From contig JNVV01000051.1 in NCBI GenBank assembly GCA_000733355.1, forward strand, positions 235,276 to 288,540: a DNA stretch of 53,265 bases, given 5' to 3'. The notes beneath the pieces are model-generated. The model did no database searches. It saw only the letters and a program-made list of their open reading frames with translations, and was not told the origin of the DNA. The translations under genes and the position numbers were made by a program. This stretch comes from Falciphora oryzae (taxonomy: Eukaryota > Ascomycota > Sordariomycetes > Magnaporthales > Magnaporthaceae). This document shows, piece by piece, positions 53,144-53,265 of the stretch; positions within the stretch are counted from its first letter, which is position 1; each line of letters begins with the position of its first letter.

Positions 53144-53265
53144 ATACTTCTAATAACACCTACTGTATATGCGTGTACACCTTCCCCCCGAAAAATTTTC
53201 CTGTCGGACCCACTGTTAGTGGCCGCTAAGGAATCCCGGCCATTTTGGTAGTGGTGCCACCAAAA
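53144..53265. other. 3' flank of integrase, window end
   Basis: AT-rich, ending GGTAGTGGTGCCACCAAAA. It may contain the element's right end; no matching left end was found in the window. Confidence 0.3.

Overview
The window looks like a chromosome segment of a filamentous ascomycete, most likely a sordariomycete (inference). Genes are GC-rich and carry short introns of 55-127 nt with GTRNGT donors and CTRAC branch points. The gene families (HET, fungal NACHT and NB-ARC receptors, CorA-like, NO VEIN/DUF3883) and a Ty3 chromovirus are typical of that group. Three N runs (11150-11347, 25626-25741, 42032-42145) show that it is a scaffolded draft.

Layout. 1-36 kb is an allorecognition-type (heterokaryon incompatibility / NLR) cluster. 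In order it holds a NO VEIN/DUF3883-HET fusion (+), two HET genes (-), a SesA-like NACHT-ankyrin receptor (-), a CorA-like membrane protein (-) head to head with a RelA/SpoT-NB-ARC-TPR receptor (+), a small one-TM protein, a 5' fragment of phospholipase C, and a SesB-like lipase-NACHT protein with C-terminal zinc fingers (-). Most of these are damaged by one or a few lesions. The CorA-like gene and the RelA/SpoT receptor are the only large genes whose exons join cleanly from ATG to stop, and they share a 412-bp promoter interval. A noncoding dispersed repeat (called R1 here) occurs seven times between 7.7 and 37.7 kb.

36-43 kb holds unidentified fragments, a C2H2 zinc-finger gene with a minisatellite, and the 3' half of an FAD-dependent aromatic monooxygenase.

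43-53 kb is a transposon block with lower GC. A complete 6.6-kb Ty3/Gypsy chromovirus (496-bp LTRs, target duplication CGTGC) sits inside a cysteine-rich DUF3716-like gene. Next come a long inverted 12-bp minisatellite and a Ginger-like DDE integrase transposon. Nearly all nonsense codons in this block, and 11 of the 12 differences I count between the two LTRs, are C-to-T on the + strand. This is a strand-biased RIP-like signature.

Working together (inference): the intact CorA-like / RelA-SpoT receptor pair is the best candidate for a functional two-gene module. The rest reads as an evolving and decaying incompatibility locus fed by repeats.
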